From Flaveria trinervia (Eukaryota; Streptophyta; Magnoliopsida; Asterales; Asteraceae), in contig CM046452.1 in NCBI GenBank assembly GCA_025506515.1, positions 46,937,168 to 47,001,167 on the forward strand: 64,000 nucleotides of DNA, given 5' to 3'. Numbering within the stretch: position 1 is the first letter of the stretch; every line of letters starts with the position of its first letter. Made by a program: the position numbers and the translations under genes. Shown one piece after another: positions 10,676-20,908 of the stretch. The notes under the pieces were generated by a model. It had not been told where the DNA came from. It saw only the letters and a list, made by a program, of their open reading frames with translations, and made no database searches.

Positions 10676-11611
10676 TGTATTCACACTTGGAGGTGTAGCT
10701 ATATCATGAAAATTGTCAAAACAATCGGTTATTGCTAGATTTACGATGGAATCCGAATTCATCGTTTTAGATAAAGCAGGTGAAGAGGCAGAATGGCTAG
10801 TCAATTTATTGAGAATATACTAAGATGGCCTAAGCTGGTATCAATCACTTGTAGACATTATAATAGCTAATCGGCAATTGGCAAGCTCAAAGCACAATGT
10901 ATAATGGTAAGAACATACATATTAGACGTATACATAATATGGTATGACAACTAATTTCTACAAGAATTATCATTGTTGACTACGTGAAGTCAAAGGATAA
11001 TATCACGGATCTACTAACAAAATGCCAAAGTAGAGAGTTAGTTTAGAAGTCGTTAATGGAAATAGGGCTAAAGCCCTTGAGAAATTAAAATTCATATGAC
11101 AAAAACCTAACTCAATAGACAAGAAATCCCAAAAATTAAGTTCAATTAAAAAACCTAATTGTATGAATTAGTGAGGTCACTATGGAGGGATAACACTACG
11201 TATTTAAAAGGGAGTTTATTACAAAGATTAGTAACTTGTCCATTCCTAAAAATGACAAGTGTGAGGCTAAGCCTATAGCTTTTAATTATTCGACTAAGGT
11301 AACGATACATAATAAATCACCTATGTGAGAGAGAAGCGAGGTCGTTTCAAAGGGTAATGTTGGAGCATAATACTTAATGGCTTTCGCAAAATCAGGCTCA
11401 TGTTCAGGACCATAACGAACATAACTATGAGGACTTGACTTTGTTAGGGAAATTATTGTGTGAATTGTATTGTCATCTGCAAAAATGGCAAACTAGTTCA
11501 AAAACATCACTGTGTACTCAGAGCAAGTTGGCTAAGTGCGCCTTCATGAGCGAAGGTTTAAATGGTAACACATACCTATCGTATGCAAAACTCAACTGTT
11601 AAATTGAACCG
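10676..11611 (+). mobile_element. Fossil copia C3: RNase H end and 3' untranslated part
   Basis: From about 10676 the plus strand encodes a decayed copia RNase H: GGVAIS, a stop in place of W, then KQSVIARFTMESEF, DKAGEEAEWL, and after frameshifts YNGK-IHIRR-HN, VDYVKSKDNI-DLLTK and a terminal MEIGLKPL-like phrase ending near 11090. This matches the copia families with the NSTMESEFIALDKAGEEAEWL signature. It is followed by about 500 bp of untranslated sequence up to the point where copia C2 inserted; the PPT and LTR start of the same element reappear at 28040-28304. Everything upstream of the RNase H is lost. Confidence 0.75.
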
Positions 11612-11941
11612 TGCAAGACCGTTTGAGGGGGTTTGGTCACTTACAACACAACACACAGTGAGAAGAGATTGATTATAAAACACTTAACAGATCAAATGGG
11701 GAACTAGAAACCAATTATACTGATACTAAGAAACACAAGTAAATGTGAGACAAAACAAGAATAAAATACACAAGTGTTTGGTTTTCAAGAATGTTGTATA
11801 TTGTTCTCTAGTTCCTTACAAGTGTTACAAAGCATACATTAAGATACAAAGGACCAGAGATACTTTATACTACATTCTACAACCGGCCATACTTTAAAGA
11901 CCAACTGGATACATGATCTAGACAATAACAAAATCAATGTA
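11612..11941 (-). mobile_element. Partial 3' LTR of copia C2
   Basis: Collinear with the C2 5' LTR from 27196 to about 27520 (blocks GGTTTGGTCACTTACAACA, GGGGAACTAGAAACCA, CACAAGTGTTTGGTTTTC, ACATGATCTAGACAA). At 11941 the match stops and gag sequence begins without the rest of the LTR, RNase H or PPT, marking an internal deletion junction. Confidence 0.9.
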
Positions 11942-12717
11942 GACTTGGTCATCACATGCTTCTTACTCTCCACAGAAGGATAGTGGCCCTTCTTAGAATC
12001 CTCTTCTTCACTCTTCTCAGAGGTATTCTTCACTATCACTTCTTCATCCACTTCAGTCAAGGATTCTATAAGAGGAAGCTTATCTTCACAAGTTTCACAC
12101 CTAGAAGATCTTACAGACAAGAGTTTGTGGAGGAGCTATCTTACTAGATCCCAATCTTTGCTTATTTTGATAAAAAACTTTTGCATGTAAGGATGAGAAT
12201 GTAATGTTCTTGAAGGTCTCTTCTTCAAGAACACATTTTTCTGCCCGGGCTTTGCTGATCATAAGCTCAGCCTGACATTCAGTCAACTTGGTTATGAGAT
12301 CTTTGATCTGAATCATGTAGTTGGTATGTTCATGTTTAACTCTAAGTCCTCTATCTTTAACTTATAGTCATGTTCAGATCTTTTGAAATCCGATTTTAAG
12401 ATATTCAAGGACTTAAGATCAGATGTCATCTCTAAGTTGTAGGGCCTGTATTTATTAATTTTAGCAATACATTCATGTGCACAAAGACGTTCCAATACCT
12501 TCGCTTCATCATGTTCGGCTATTAGTTCTTGGTTTAGAGATGCATCTTCCACTTGAAAACTCCAGTCAGCGCCTCGTTTTTCAACAGTAACTACAACTTG
12601 CTGTTTTGGCTTCTCATTCTGGCTGGCTTTCTTAGTGCAGTTTGGTCTGGTATGTGCTTGGCCACCAATTGTACTTGGTGCCTTGCACTCCCTAGCAAAA
12701 TGACCCATTGGGTTACA
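11942..12717 (-). pseudogene. Copia C2 gag, 3' part (after zinc-knuckle interruption)
   Basis: Minus-strand frames 12708-12313, 12316-12101 and 12120-11839 together match C1 gag from its first zinc knuckle (MGHFARECKAP) through the Glu/Lys-rich region (AEHDEAKVLERLC, YNLEMTSDLKSLNILKSDFK, the coiled-coil-like KLTECQAELMISKARAEK) to the acidic stretch EVDEEVIVKNTSEKSEEED. Frameshifts separate the pieces. The 5' part of the same gene lies at 23166-24222; the two halves were separated by gypsy G1. Confidence 0.85.
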
Positions 12718-12722
12718 GTTGT
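12718..12722. repeat. Target duplication GTTGT, left copy (gypsy G1)
   Basis: GTTGT immediately precedes the LTR start TGTAACA at 12723 and is repeated at 23161-23165 immediately after the LTR end TGTGACA at 23160. Confidence 0.95.
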
Positions 12723-12934
12723 TGTAACATCTTGTAATTTTGGGTTAATTTAAAGTTAATTGTGTTAAATTCTTGAAAGGTCCATTAATGTCATATATGA
12801 GATTTATGGGTTGTTTTTTTTTTGTTCTCTTGTTAAAAGTTATTGGTTTCATTAATGCATATGATAATTAAAATTTTAATAGTAATAATAATAACTAAGG
12901 ATAGTACTAAAAATAATCCTAATAATCATAACAA

Positions 12935-13040
12935 CAACAATAACAATAAATAATAATAATAATAATAATAGTAGTAATAATAATGATAAATAAATAATAA
13001 TAAGTAAATAAATGAATAATAATAATAATAAAAATAATTT
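12935..13040. repeat. (AAT)n-rich microsatellite in G1 5' LTR
   Basis: Imperfect AAT/AATA array; the equivalent in the 3' LTR is at about 20870-20972 with a different unit count, so it postdates insertion or mutates fast. Confidence 0.85.
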
Positions 13041-13934
13041 GTAAAAGTTATTAAAATTAGAAGATGGTTATAACTTGGATTAAAGAAGTTAAGGGGCTTT
13101 ATTGACAATTTAGAAACTTTGAAAATAAGGTTAAGCATAAAATAGCAAAGGTTGAAAGTTACAGGGACTATTTGCGTAATTTATCAAATGTCCAAAAGGA
13201 GTTTCCCCCTTTTTCAAACCGTGGATCCGGCAAGGAACTCTGGCGAGGTCCGGCAACCCTCCGGCGAGCTAAAAACCACTGAAAACAAATCGTTTTAAAT
13301 ACCCAAACCGTTCCCACTTGAGCCTAGAACAAGAATCGAATCCGAAATTGTCGTTAATCCAACCTGAGCGTTCATTGTACTGTCGAACCATTCGAAACCG
13401 ATATACCCTTAATCATAGAGCCGGTTGTGCATTAAATCTTAATTAAAACCTAATTAATTGAACATGAACGATCATATACCTTTCCTCAATCAAACCCAAC
13501 TCTCAATTACACCTGAACCCACCCATCGCATTATTTTTGATCTCTCCTTAACCGCGAACCTGCAACCACTCGAACACCACCTTACGAGCTTTCTAATCTA
13601 CAATTGATAGAGGGCTTTTTATTATCGAGATTGTTGGAAGCTTTCTGCAAAGTGAATTTGAGTATCAACACCATTTGCTATCTGAATCATTCACCACCTG
13701 GTCGCGGTTTACTTTCGGGTGTTCATCATAAATCCGTCTCTAATTCGGGTAATAAACACTTGTAAATGCTCGAAATCTCATGAAGAACCAAAGCCCCATG
13801 GTTACTTCTGCAATTGTTATCTACTTAATGGTCAATTCGAATCAAAATCAAACTAGGGTTCTAAGGAAATTGGGGATTTCTGTGGTTATTGTATTTTGCT
13901 TATTAAAACAGAGTTTTAAACGCGGCTGGAAGCC

Positions 13935-13988
13935 TGGTTCACTGGTTCACTCATCACATTTCAACTAAGAGGTCCCGGGTTCGAACCC
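13935..13988 (+). promoter_or_regulatory. Pol III-like A box and B box in G1 5' LTR
   Basis: TGGTTCACTGG (13935-13945) resembles an A box and GGTTCGAACCC (13978-13988) fits the B-box consensus; they are 32 nt apart, the spacing found in tRNA genes and SINEs. The B box sits in a strong T-arm-like hairpin (CCCGGGTTCGAACCCG). No acceptor stem pairs around it, so it is not a tRNA gene. The same pair is at 21869-21922 and, in another LTR family, at 33257-33311 (minus strand). Confidence 0.6.
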
Positions 13989-15231
13989 GAGCACCCTCTT
14001 ATTATTTTTAAAATGGCTTTTAGCCTTAATGTTATTTTAGAAAAAAAATCTATTTCATGTAAAAATGATTTTTACAAACTTCTAAACTTTTAAAATCAAC
14101 AAAATATTTTTGTAAATTTATCCTTATAAAATATTTTAATATATTTTTTTTATTTTATAAAAGTTATAACTAGGTATTGTACAAACAAATGGATTTATAT
14201 AACAATTCGAATTATTAATTATTATTGAGTCTTATGTTTTCTTTGATTAAAGACATGTTTTGTTGCACAAATTATTAACAACGGCTGTTTCTCCTTTAAA
14301 ATTTTATAATACTTCTCTATTGAATTAAATATATAAATGAGGGTTTACCAAATTGTTTATAAAAACCCCAAAATCCTAAACTTTTGTTCGCGTTAAAACG
14401 TTAATTTTATTATTAACTTATAAATCTTATAAATATACTTGTTTTAGGTGCGTTGTGAAGGTCTACGTTGAAGCGTTGCTTGTTATTATTCTTATTAATC
14501 ATCAAATATATATTATTTGATCAAGTGAGTATTTCCATACCCCTTTTTGTTTATTTTCACACTTTGGGGTGAAACATGTATCCTATTATCATTACACTTG
14601 TACACATTTTTGAGACTTATAAACGGTATGGCAATTCCTCATGTAAGTTGTGGTTAGTTGGACTTTTTGTGATTACCATGTTATGGCGCTATATGTACAA
14701 TCATTAACTATTGCTAGCCCAGTGAAGTCATAGATCTATGGGTAAGACAAGCCTGCTTGGTTGATCCGAGTACACTTAGCTGATCGTATATACTTTTAAC
14801 GTTTGAGACTTGTAAAACTTTTGTCGAGGTTTGATTGTTGCATTGTTCATAACATCCCTAATCACTTTATTCACTAACTTATGACTTGAATTGCCATCTT
14901 TTATATAATCTATGTATTTTAAAACTATGGAATGCTCACCAACATTATTGTTGACCCTTTATTTTTAACATGTTTCAGGAAATGCCCAAGTTTGAATATC
15001 TACACACTGAAGCTTGCACATCTAGGAATAGACCTAGATTAATAAATAAATTAGAATGAATTGTTACATTTTACGTTATGTTTTTATATCCTTTGAGACT
15101 TATATTTGTAATGTGACAAATGAAACTTATGTGTAAAATATATTTGGATTATTAATAGCGTTATGTGGCTATGAACGATCTTAACTCTCACTCCTCGACG
15201 TTTCCGCCGTCAAGGTTGGGGTGTGACAGAT

Positions 15232-15246
15232 TGGTATCAGAGCCCA
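15232..15246 (+). promoter_or_regulatory. Primer-binding site of gypsy G1
   Basis: TGGTATCAGAGCCC follows the LTR end by a few bases. This is the usual plant LTR-retrotransposon PBS complementary to the 3' end of initiator methionine tRNA. Confidence 0.9.
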
Positions 15247-15905
15247 TAACTATAGGGATCTAGGTTATTAGAAATGGTGACCTAGACTATAGTATGCATG
15301 AACCTTATAGAATTATATTTCTATCTTGTAAATTATATACTTTTCATGCTACATAATGCTATGCCTCTTATGTGCAGTTTGATGCCTTAGCATAGGATTG
15401 CCTAAACATTGTTATTTGTCTCCCTAAACTTAACTTTGACTCTTTGACTTCCCCGAACATGAACTCTCTTAATCTTATTCTCGTCGACACGTGGAATCTT
15501 ATGCTTATGTTATGACTTGGATCTTTAGACGTTATGTCTAATCTATATAAATCTCATCAAGGTTTTGAATCTATGAACCTAAGAAATATTGTGTGACACA
15601 TAGACACCTGTATCCTGGTTTTCCTGGCAAAAGGCCCTCGGGCTAAGGCAAGCATATCGCATAAATCCTACGGGACTAGTTATGCTTACCTGGGGATTTC
15701 TGGTATGAGTGATAAACTATGGTCAACATACACAAGTTTCTAAGGTAAATGGATCAATTCACCTTGACGTGTCAACGTTTTCAAATGGTAATGCGTTACC
15801 AAATGGAAACATTCCGTGTACCTTAAAACTCTTAGCTTATCTTTGTTAAACTACTATCCCCTGTTATCCCCGCTCCTGTAACTAACTCATTTTTGTATAT
15901 CCAGC
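15247..15905 (+). other. Leader region of gypsy G1
   Basis: Untranslated leader of about 660 bp between the PBS and the gag start codon. No ORF is seen; it would be expected to hold packaging signals, which I cannot identify by eye. Confidence 0.6.
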
Positions 15906-17234
15906 ATGTCTCGTCACCATGGAAAGCGTGGAAGTTCCGACCGTAAGCTGGCTGCCATGATTGCGCGACAAATGGCTGCCGTTCTCCCGACTATGGTGGC
16001 TGAACTCAATAGCACACTAATGGCTAATAGCAACAACAACAACATCAATGGGAACGATAGTGGTGCTAATGGAGACAATAGCAACAATCAAAATGAGAAC
16101 AATCAACAAGGGAACAACCGTACTTGCACCTTCAAACACTTTAACTCGTGCAAACCCACTAGCTTTAGTGGAAAAGAAGGAGCCACTGGACTTCTCGAGT
16201 GGTTTGAAAGTATGGAGAATACGTTCATTGTTAGCGAGTGTCCCAACGAGTTCAAGGTTCACTATGCCACAAGTGTTCTTCAACAACGAGCACTCACATG
16301 GTGGAATAGTGAGAAGAGAAACCGTGGAATTGAGGTTTCTTTGGCCTTGTCCTGGGAGGAGTTCAAGGAGGTTATGATTCAAAAGTTTTGTCCAAGGAGC
16401 GAGTTACAAAAGCTAGAGGAGGAATTCTGGAATCTCAAACAAGATGGTGGGAATCATTTGGCTTATTCCACCCGACATCATGGGTTGAGTATGCTTCTAC
16501 CTCACATGGTGGACACCGTGCCCCGTAACATTGAAAAATTTATCAAGGGGGTGCCACCTCAAATTCAAGATGCGGTGGTGGGTAGTAGGCCCACAACCTT
16601 GGAGGAGGCGATTACTATTACTGCACAGCTCACCGAGAATCATATAAGAGCTGGCACAATGTCGGCAAAGGGTTCCAAGGCTATGGCGAAGGTGACACCC
16701 GAGGCAACAAGGGAGGTAAAGGCCGAGTCATCTTCTCAAAACAAGAAGCGTAAGTTCACTCCGACACGCAACTACGCTGTGATCGCCCCTAATGCTCCTC
16801 AAAAACAAATGGTGGTTGCGAATCAAGCTCCCATGGCTAAAGTTTATGCTGGTCCACATTCTATGTGTAACACGTGCAAGTACCATCATTCAAGCAACAT
16901 TCCATGCCGAGTCTGCTCGCTGTGTGGAAAGTATGGTCATTTGGTGGCTACCTGTCTTCGTGCACCAAATAACACTGCCATGCTTACCAACCGAACCTGC
17001 TACAACTGTGGCGAGGCTGGCCATATTCGCCCTCAATGTCCTCGCAATGCGGAAACTGTGCCACCGGCTCGTGGAAGGGCTTTCAACATCAACGCCAATC
17101 AAGCGCAATCCAACAACGACGTGGTGAATGGTACGCCATTAATTTCTTCTAGTCCTTTTCTTGTTTTCCAAAATTTCCTATCTATGTTCATCATAACAAT
17201 AATAGGTTGTTACAAACAGGTATGTATCTTGTAA
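15906..17234 (+). CDS. gag: Gypsy G1 Gag (capsid and nucleocapsid)
   Basis: 442 codons if unspliced. It forms the particle shell and binds RNA. N-terminal 40 residues are basic, followed by an Asn-rich linker (NSNNNN...), then a retrotransposon gag domain (about residues 75-260: FSGKEGATGLLEWFE, TWWNSEK, WEEFKEVMIQKFCP, FIKGVPPQIQ). Two CCHC zinc knuckles follow, at 16915-16956 (CSLCGKYGHLVATC) and 16998-17039 (CYNCGEAGHIRPQC). The last 35 codons, from 17131 on, are hydrophobic and unlike other Gags: they come from an intron-like segment. If 17131-17219 is spliced out, Gag continues directly into Pol in frame. The frame is intact, unlike pol. Confidence 0.9.
   Translation: MSRHHGKRGSSDRKLAAMIARQMAAVLPTMVAELNSTLMANSNNNNINGNDSGANGDNSNNQNENNQQGNNRTCTFKHFNSCKPTSFSGKEGATGLLEWFESMENTFIVSECPNEFKVHYATSVLQQRALTWWNSEKRNRGIEVSLALSWEEFKEVMIQKFCPRSELQKLEEEFWNLKQDGGNHLAYSTRHHGLSMLLPHMVDTVPRNIEKFIKGVPPQIQDAVVGSRPTTLEEAITITAQLTENHIRAGTMSAKGSKAMAKVTPEATREVKAESSSQNKKRKFTPTRNYAVIAPNAPQKQMVVANQAPMAKVYAGPHSMCNTCKYHHSSNIPCRVCSLCGKYGHLVATCLRAPNNTAMLTNRTCYNCGEAGHIRPQCPRNAETVPPARGRAFNINANQAQSNNDVVNGTPLISSSPFLVFQNFLSMFIITIIGCYKQVCIL
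17131..17219 (+). other. Candidate 89-nt spliceosomal intron joining gag to pol
   Basis: The segment begins GTACGCC, is AT-rich, has a pyrimidine tract (TTCTTCTAGTCCTTTTCTTG), a branch-point-like TTCATCATAAC and ends AAACAG. Joining 17130 to 17220 reads V-V-N-G-M-Y-L-V-N-N-H-Y-A, in frame with both gag (start 15906) and pol, and restores the phrase usual at the gag-protease junction of related elements. Unspliced, gag ends at 17234 and pol lies in another frame. Splicing itself is inferred. Confidence 0.6.
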
Positions 17235-20200
17235 ATAATCATTATGCATCTGTGTTGTTTGATTCGGGTGCCGATAGGAGTTTCGTGTCCTTGGAATTCG
17301 AACCTATACTTTCTAAACCGCGTGCAAAACTGGAGAGATCTTTCACGGTCGAGGTCGCCGATGGAAAATCTATTGTCGTTGATGTCGTGATACGCAACTG
17401 CACCTTGAGCCTTAACGAACACGAGTTCTCCGTCGACCTTATTCCTATGCAATTGGGAAGCTTTGATGTTATCATTGGCATGGATTGGTTAGCCAAACAC
17501 CGTGCGGAAATTCTATGTTTCGAGAAGTGTATTCGAATTCTGTTACCGACTGGAGATACTTTGGAGGTCTTTGGGGAGAAATTATCCCAAAGACTCAAAC
17601 TCATGTCTTGTATCAAGGCTCGCAAGTGCTTAAGTAAAAACTACATGGCTTTCATGGCATATGTAGTTAATACGAAAGCCAAGAATAAGGAGTTGAAAGA
17701 CATTCCTGTTGTGCAAGACTTTCCCGAGGTTTTTCCCGAGGATCTTAAAGGATTACCTCCTGTGCGAGAAGTTGAGTTCAAGATTGACTTAATCCCTAGC
17801 GCAAACCCTGTGGCCAAATCACCGTATCGTATTGCACCGTCTGAAATGCAAGAATTAGCTAGTCAATTGCAAGAGCTGACCGATAAGGGTTTCATTCGCC
17901 CTAGCTCATCACCGTGGGGTGCACCTGTACTGTTTGTGAAGAAGAAGGATGGTTCATTTCGTATGTGCATCGACTACCGGGAACTCAACAAGCTTACTAT
18001 CAAAAACCGATACCCTCTTCCTCGAATCGATGATCTCTTCGACCAACTTCAAGGGGCAACTCAATTCTCAAAGATCGATCTACGCTCTGGGTATCATCAA
18101 CTACGTGTTCACAATAATGACATTCCAAAGACCGCTTTTCGTACTCGATATGGGCACTACGAGTTCATGGTTATGCCTTTTGGTTTGACCAATGCACCTG
18201 CCGTGTTCATGGATCTCATGAATCGAGTATGTAAACCGTATTTGGATAAATTCGTAATCGTGTTCATTGATGACATTCTTATCTATTCCAAGATGAAAGT
18301 CGATCACGAGACACACTTGCGACAAGTTCTTGAACTTTTGAAGAAGGAGCAATTGTACGCTAAGCTTTCCAAGTGTGAATTTTGGTTGGAAGAAGTTCAA
18401 TTCTTAGGACATGTGGTGAATAGCCAAGGTATTCACGTTGATCCTGCTAAGATTGAAGCGGTGAAGAATTGGTGCATTCCCACAACCTCAACCGAGGTTC
18501 GTTCTTTTCTGGGATTAGCGGGGTATTACCGTAGGTTCATAGCAAATTTCTCGAAAATTGCTAAACCATTAACGGCGCTAACCCAAAAGAATCGACTCTT
18601 TGAATGGGGACCCGAGCAAGAAGAGGCTTTTGAGACATTGAAACGCAAGTTGTGTAACGCTCCTATTCTCACACTTCCCGATGGAAACGACGACTTCACG
18701 GTATATTGTGATGCTTCTAATCAAGTTCTTGGTTGTGTTCTCATGCAACGAGGCAAAGTTATAGCATACGCGTCGAGGCAATTGAAGGTTCATGAAGTGA
18801 ACTACACAACTCATGATCTTGAACTTGGTGCTGTGGTTTTCGCGTTGAAGATTTGGCGACACTATTTATATGGGACGCAATGCATAGTCTACACCGATCA
18901 TAAGAGTCTCCAACACGTGTTCAATCAAAAGGATCTCAACATGAGACAAAGACGATGGATAGAGTTAATTAGCGACTACGACTGTGATATTCGCTACCAT
19001 CCTGGAAAGGCGAATGTTGTAGCTGACGCGCTAAGTCGCAAGGTTCACAATAAGACTGTCTCACTTCAAGAAATTCGAGATCGAAGGCAATGGTTTGATA
19101 CGCTAGGAGAATTTGATACCGAGATTCATGTGGATGTCAACGAGGCTACTATCATGCTCCAAAACATAAGGATCGATAGTGACCTCGAGTTGTGCATTCG
19201 CGAGGCTCAACAAGTGGCAATTACCGACGAAGAGAAGGATGAAGATTTGATGCCTAATGTTTGGTCACAACTGGAAACAAAACCGAATGGCATGTGGTAT
19301 TTCTTGAATCGACTTTGGATCCCGAATCGAGACAACCTTCGACACTTCATTATGAACGAAGCTCATCAAACCCGATATTCCATTCATCTTGGCTCCGATA
19401 AGATGTACATGGACTTGCGTGGTCAATATTGGTGGCCTGGAATGAAGAAAGATATCGCGTCTTATGTTTCTAAGTGTCTCACGTGTGCAAGGGTCAAAGC
19501 CGAGCATCAACGACCAAGTGGTTTACTTGAGCAACCTGAAATTCCTATGTGGAAATGGGAACATATATCCATGGATTTCATAACCAAGTTACCTCGTACA
19601 CCTCGTGGTCATGATCGTATTTGGGTCATCGTTGACCGTTTGACCAAGACAGCACATTTCATACCCATACGAGATACGTACAAGGTTTCAAGGCTAGCTC
19701 GAATCTATGTTGATGAAATTGTGAGTCGTCATGGCGTGCCCTTACACATCATTTCCGATTGAGATGCTCGTTTCACTTCGCACTTCTGGTCTTCGATGCA
19801 AGAGCTCTTGGGAACTCAATTGGATTTAAGTACGGCTTACCATCCTCAAACCGATGGTCAAACCGAACGAACAATCCAAACCCTCGAGGATCTGCTACGT
19901 CTTTGTGTCCTTGATTTTGGTGGTGATTGGGATACGCATTTACCGCTCGCGGAATTTTCGTATAACAATAGTTATCACTCAAGTATCAAGATGGCACCAT
20001 TCGAGGCTTTGTATGGTCGTAAATGTCGTTCTCCAATCTGTTGGACTGACATTGGGGAAAATCTTATCACTGGTCCGGAACTTATTCAGGAAACGACTGA
20101 CAAAGTTTCCAAAATTCGAAATAACCTTGAGGTGGCTAGAAGTCGCCAAAAGAGTTATGCCGATAAAAGACGCAAACCATTGGAGTTTCAAGTCGACGAC

Positions 20201-20611
20201 ATGGTTCTTCTTAAAGTCTCTCCATGGAAGGGTGTTGTACGTTTTGGGAAGAAGGGTAAGTTAGCCCCACGCTTTGTAGGACCTTTCAAGATTTTGAAAA
20301 GAATTGGGAAAGTGGCTTACAAACTGGAGTTACCTTCTGAACTTAGCGGAGTTCATCCTGTCTTTCATGTCTCAAACCTGAGGAAGTGCTTGGCTGATGA
20401 AAATTTGCATGTTCCACTAGAGGAAATTCAAATTGATGAGTCATTGCATTTCGTTGAGAAGCCTGTTGAGATTATGGATCGCACCCTGAAGAAGACCCGA
20501 ACAACTACCACACCAATTGTTAAAGTTCGTTGGGAGAATAAGTGTGGAGCCGAGTTCACTGGGGAGCGTGAGGATCACATGAAGACAAAATACCCGCATC
20601 TGTTCGCTTAG
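17220..20611 (+). pseudogene. pol: Gypsy G1 Pol (protease, RT, RNase H, integrase, chromodomain) with one nonsense codon
   Basis: Open from the splice acceptor side to 19762 and from 19763 to 20611 in the same frame, broken once by TGA at 19760-19762. Protease: FDSGAD at about 17258-17275. RT: core with FIDD at 18263-18274. RNase H: YCDAS near 18704, then TDHKSL and DALSR. Integrase: HHCC finger about 19336-19500, catalytic region beginning MDFITKLP (19573), the second Asp just before the stop, and QTDGQTERTIQ (about 19855). C-terminus (about 20370-20611) is a chromodomain-like segment ending KTKYPHLFA. The stop replaces the Arg of the usual SDRDARF phrase (CGA to TGA, a CpG-type transition), truncating integrase in its core. 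Confidence 0.92.
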
Positions 20612-20640
20612 TTTATTCTTAATTTCGGGACGAAATTCTT

Positions 20641-20655
20641 TTAAGTTGGGGAGAC
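20641..20655 (+). promoter_or_regulatory. Polypurine tract of gypsy G1
   Basis: The purine-rich TTAAGTTGGGGAGAC stands immediately before the 3' LTR start TGTAACA at 20656, where plus-strand DNA priming occurs. Confidence 0.8.
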
Positions 20656-20877
20656 TGTAACATCTTGTAATTTTGGGTTAATTTAAAGTTAATTGTGTTA
20701 AATTCTTGAAAGGTCCATTAATGTCATATATGAGCTTTATGGGTTGTTTTTTTGTTCTCTTGTTAAAAGTTGTTGGTTTCATTAATGCATATGATAATTA
20801 AAATTTTAATAGTAATATAATAACTAAGGATAGTACTAAAAATAATCCTAATAATCATAACAACAACAATAACAATA

Positions 20878-20908
<31 letters not shown>

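Larger units (their letters stand above)
12723..15228 (+). mobile_element. 5' LTR of gypsy G1
   Basis: 2506 bp, TGTAACA...GTGTGACA. It contains an (AAT)n-type microsatellite (about 12935-13040), a Pol III-like A/B-box pair (13935-13988), and an AT-rich promoter region; it matches the 3' LTR at 20656-23160 almost throughout. Confidence 0.95.

Noticed and set aside
13925..14010. tRNA gene in the G1 LTR
   Set aside because: A and B boxes and a T-arm-like hairpin are present, but no acceptor stem or anticodon arm pairs; it is at most a Pol III promoter-like or SINE-derived segment.
16017..16382. ORFs antisense or frame-shifted to G1 gag and pol (also 17242-17625, 18101-18400, 19854-20264)
   Set aside because: Shadows of the real gag/pol reading frames.
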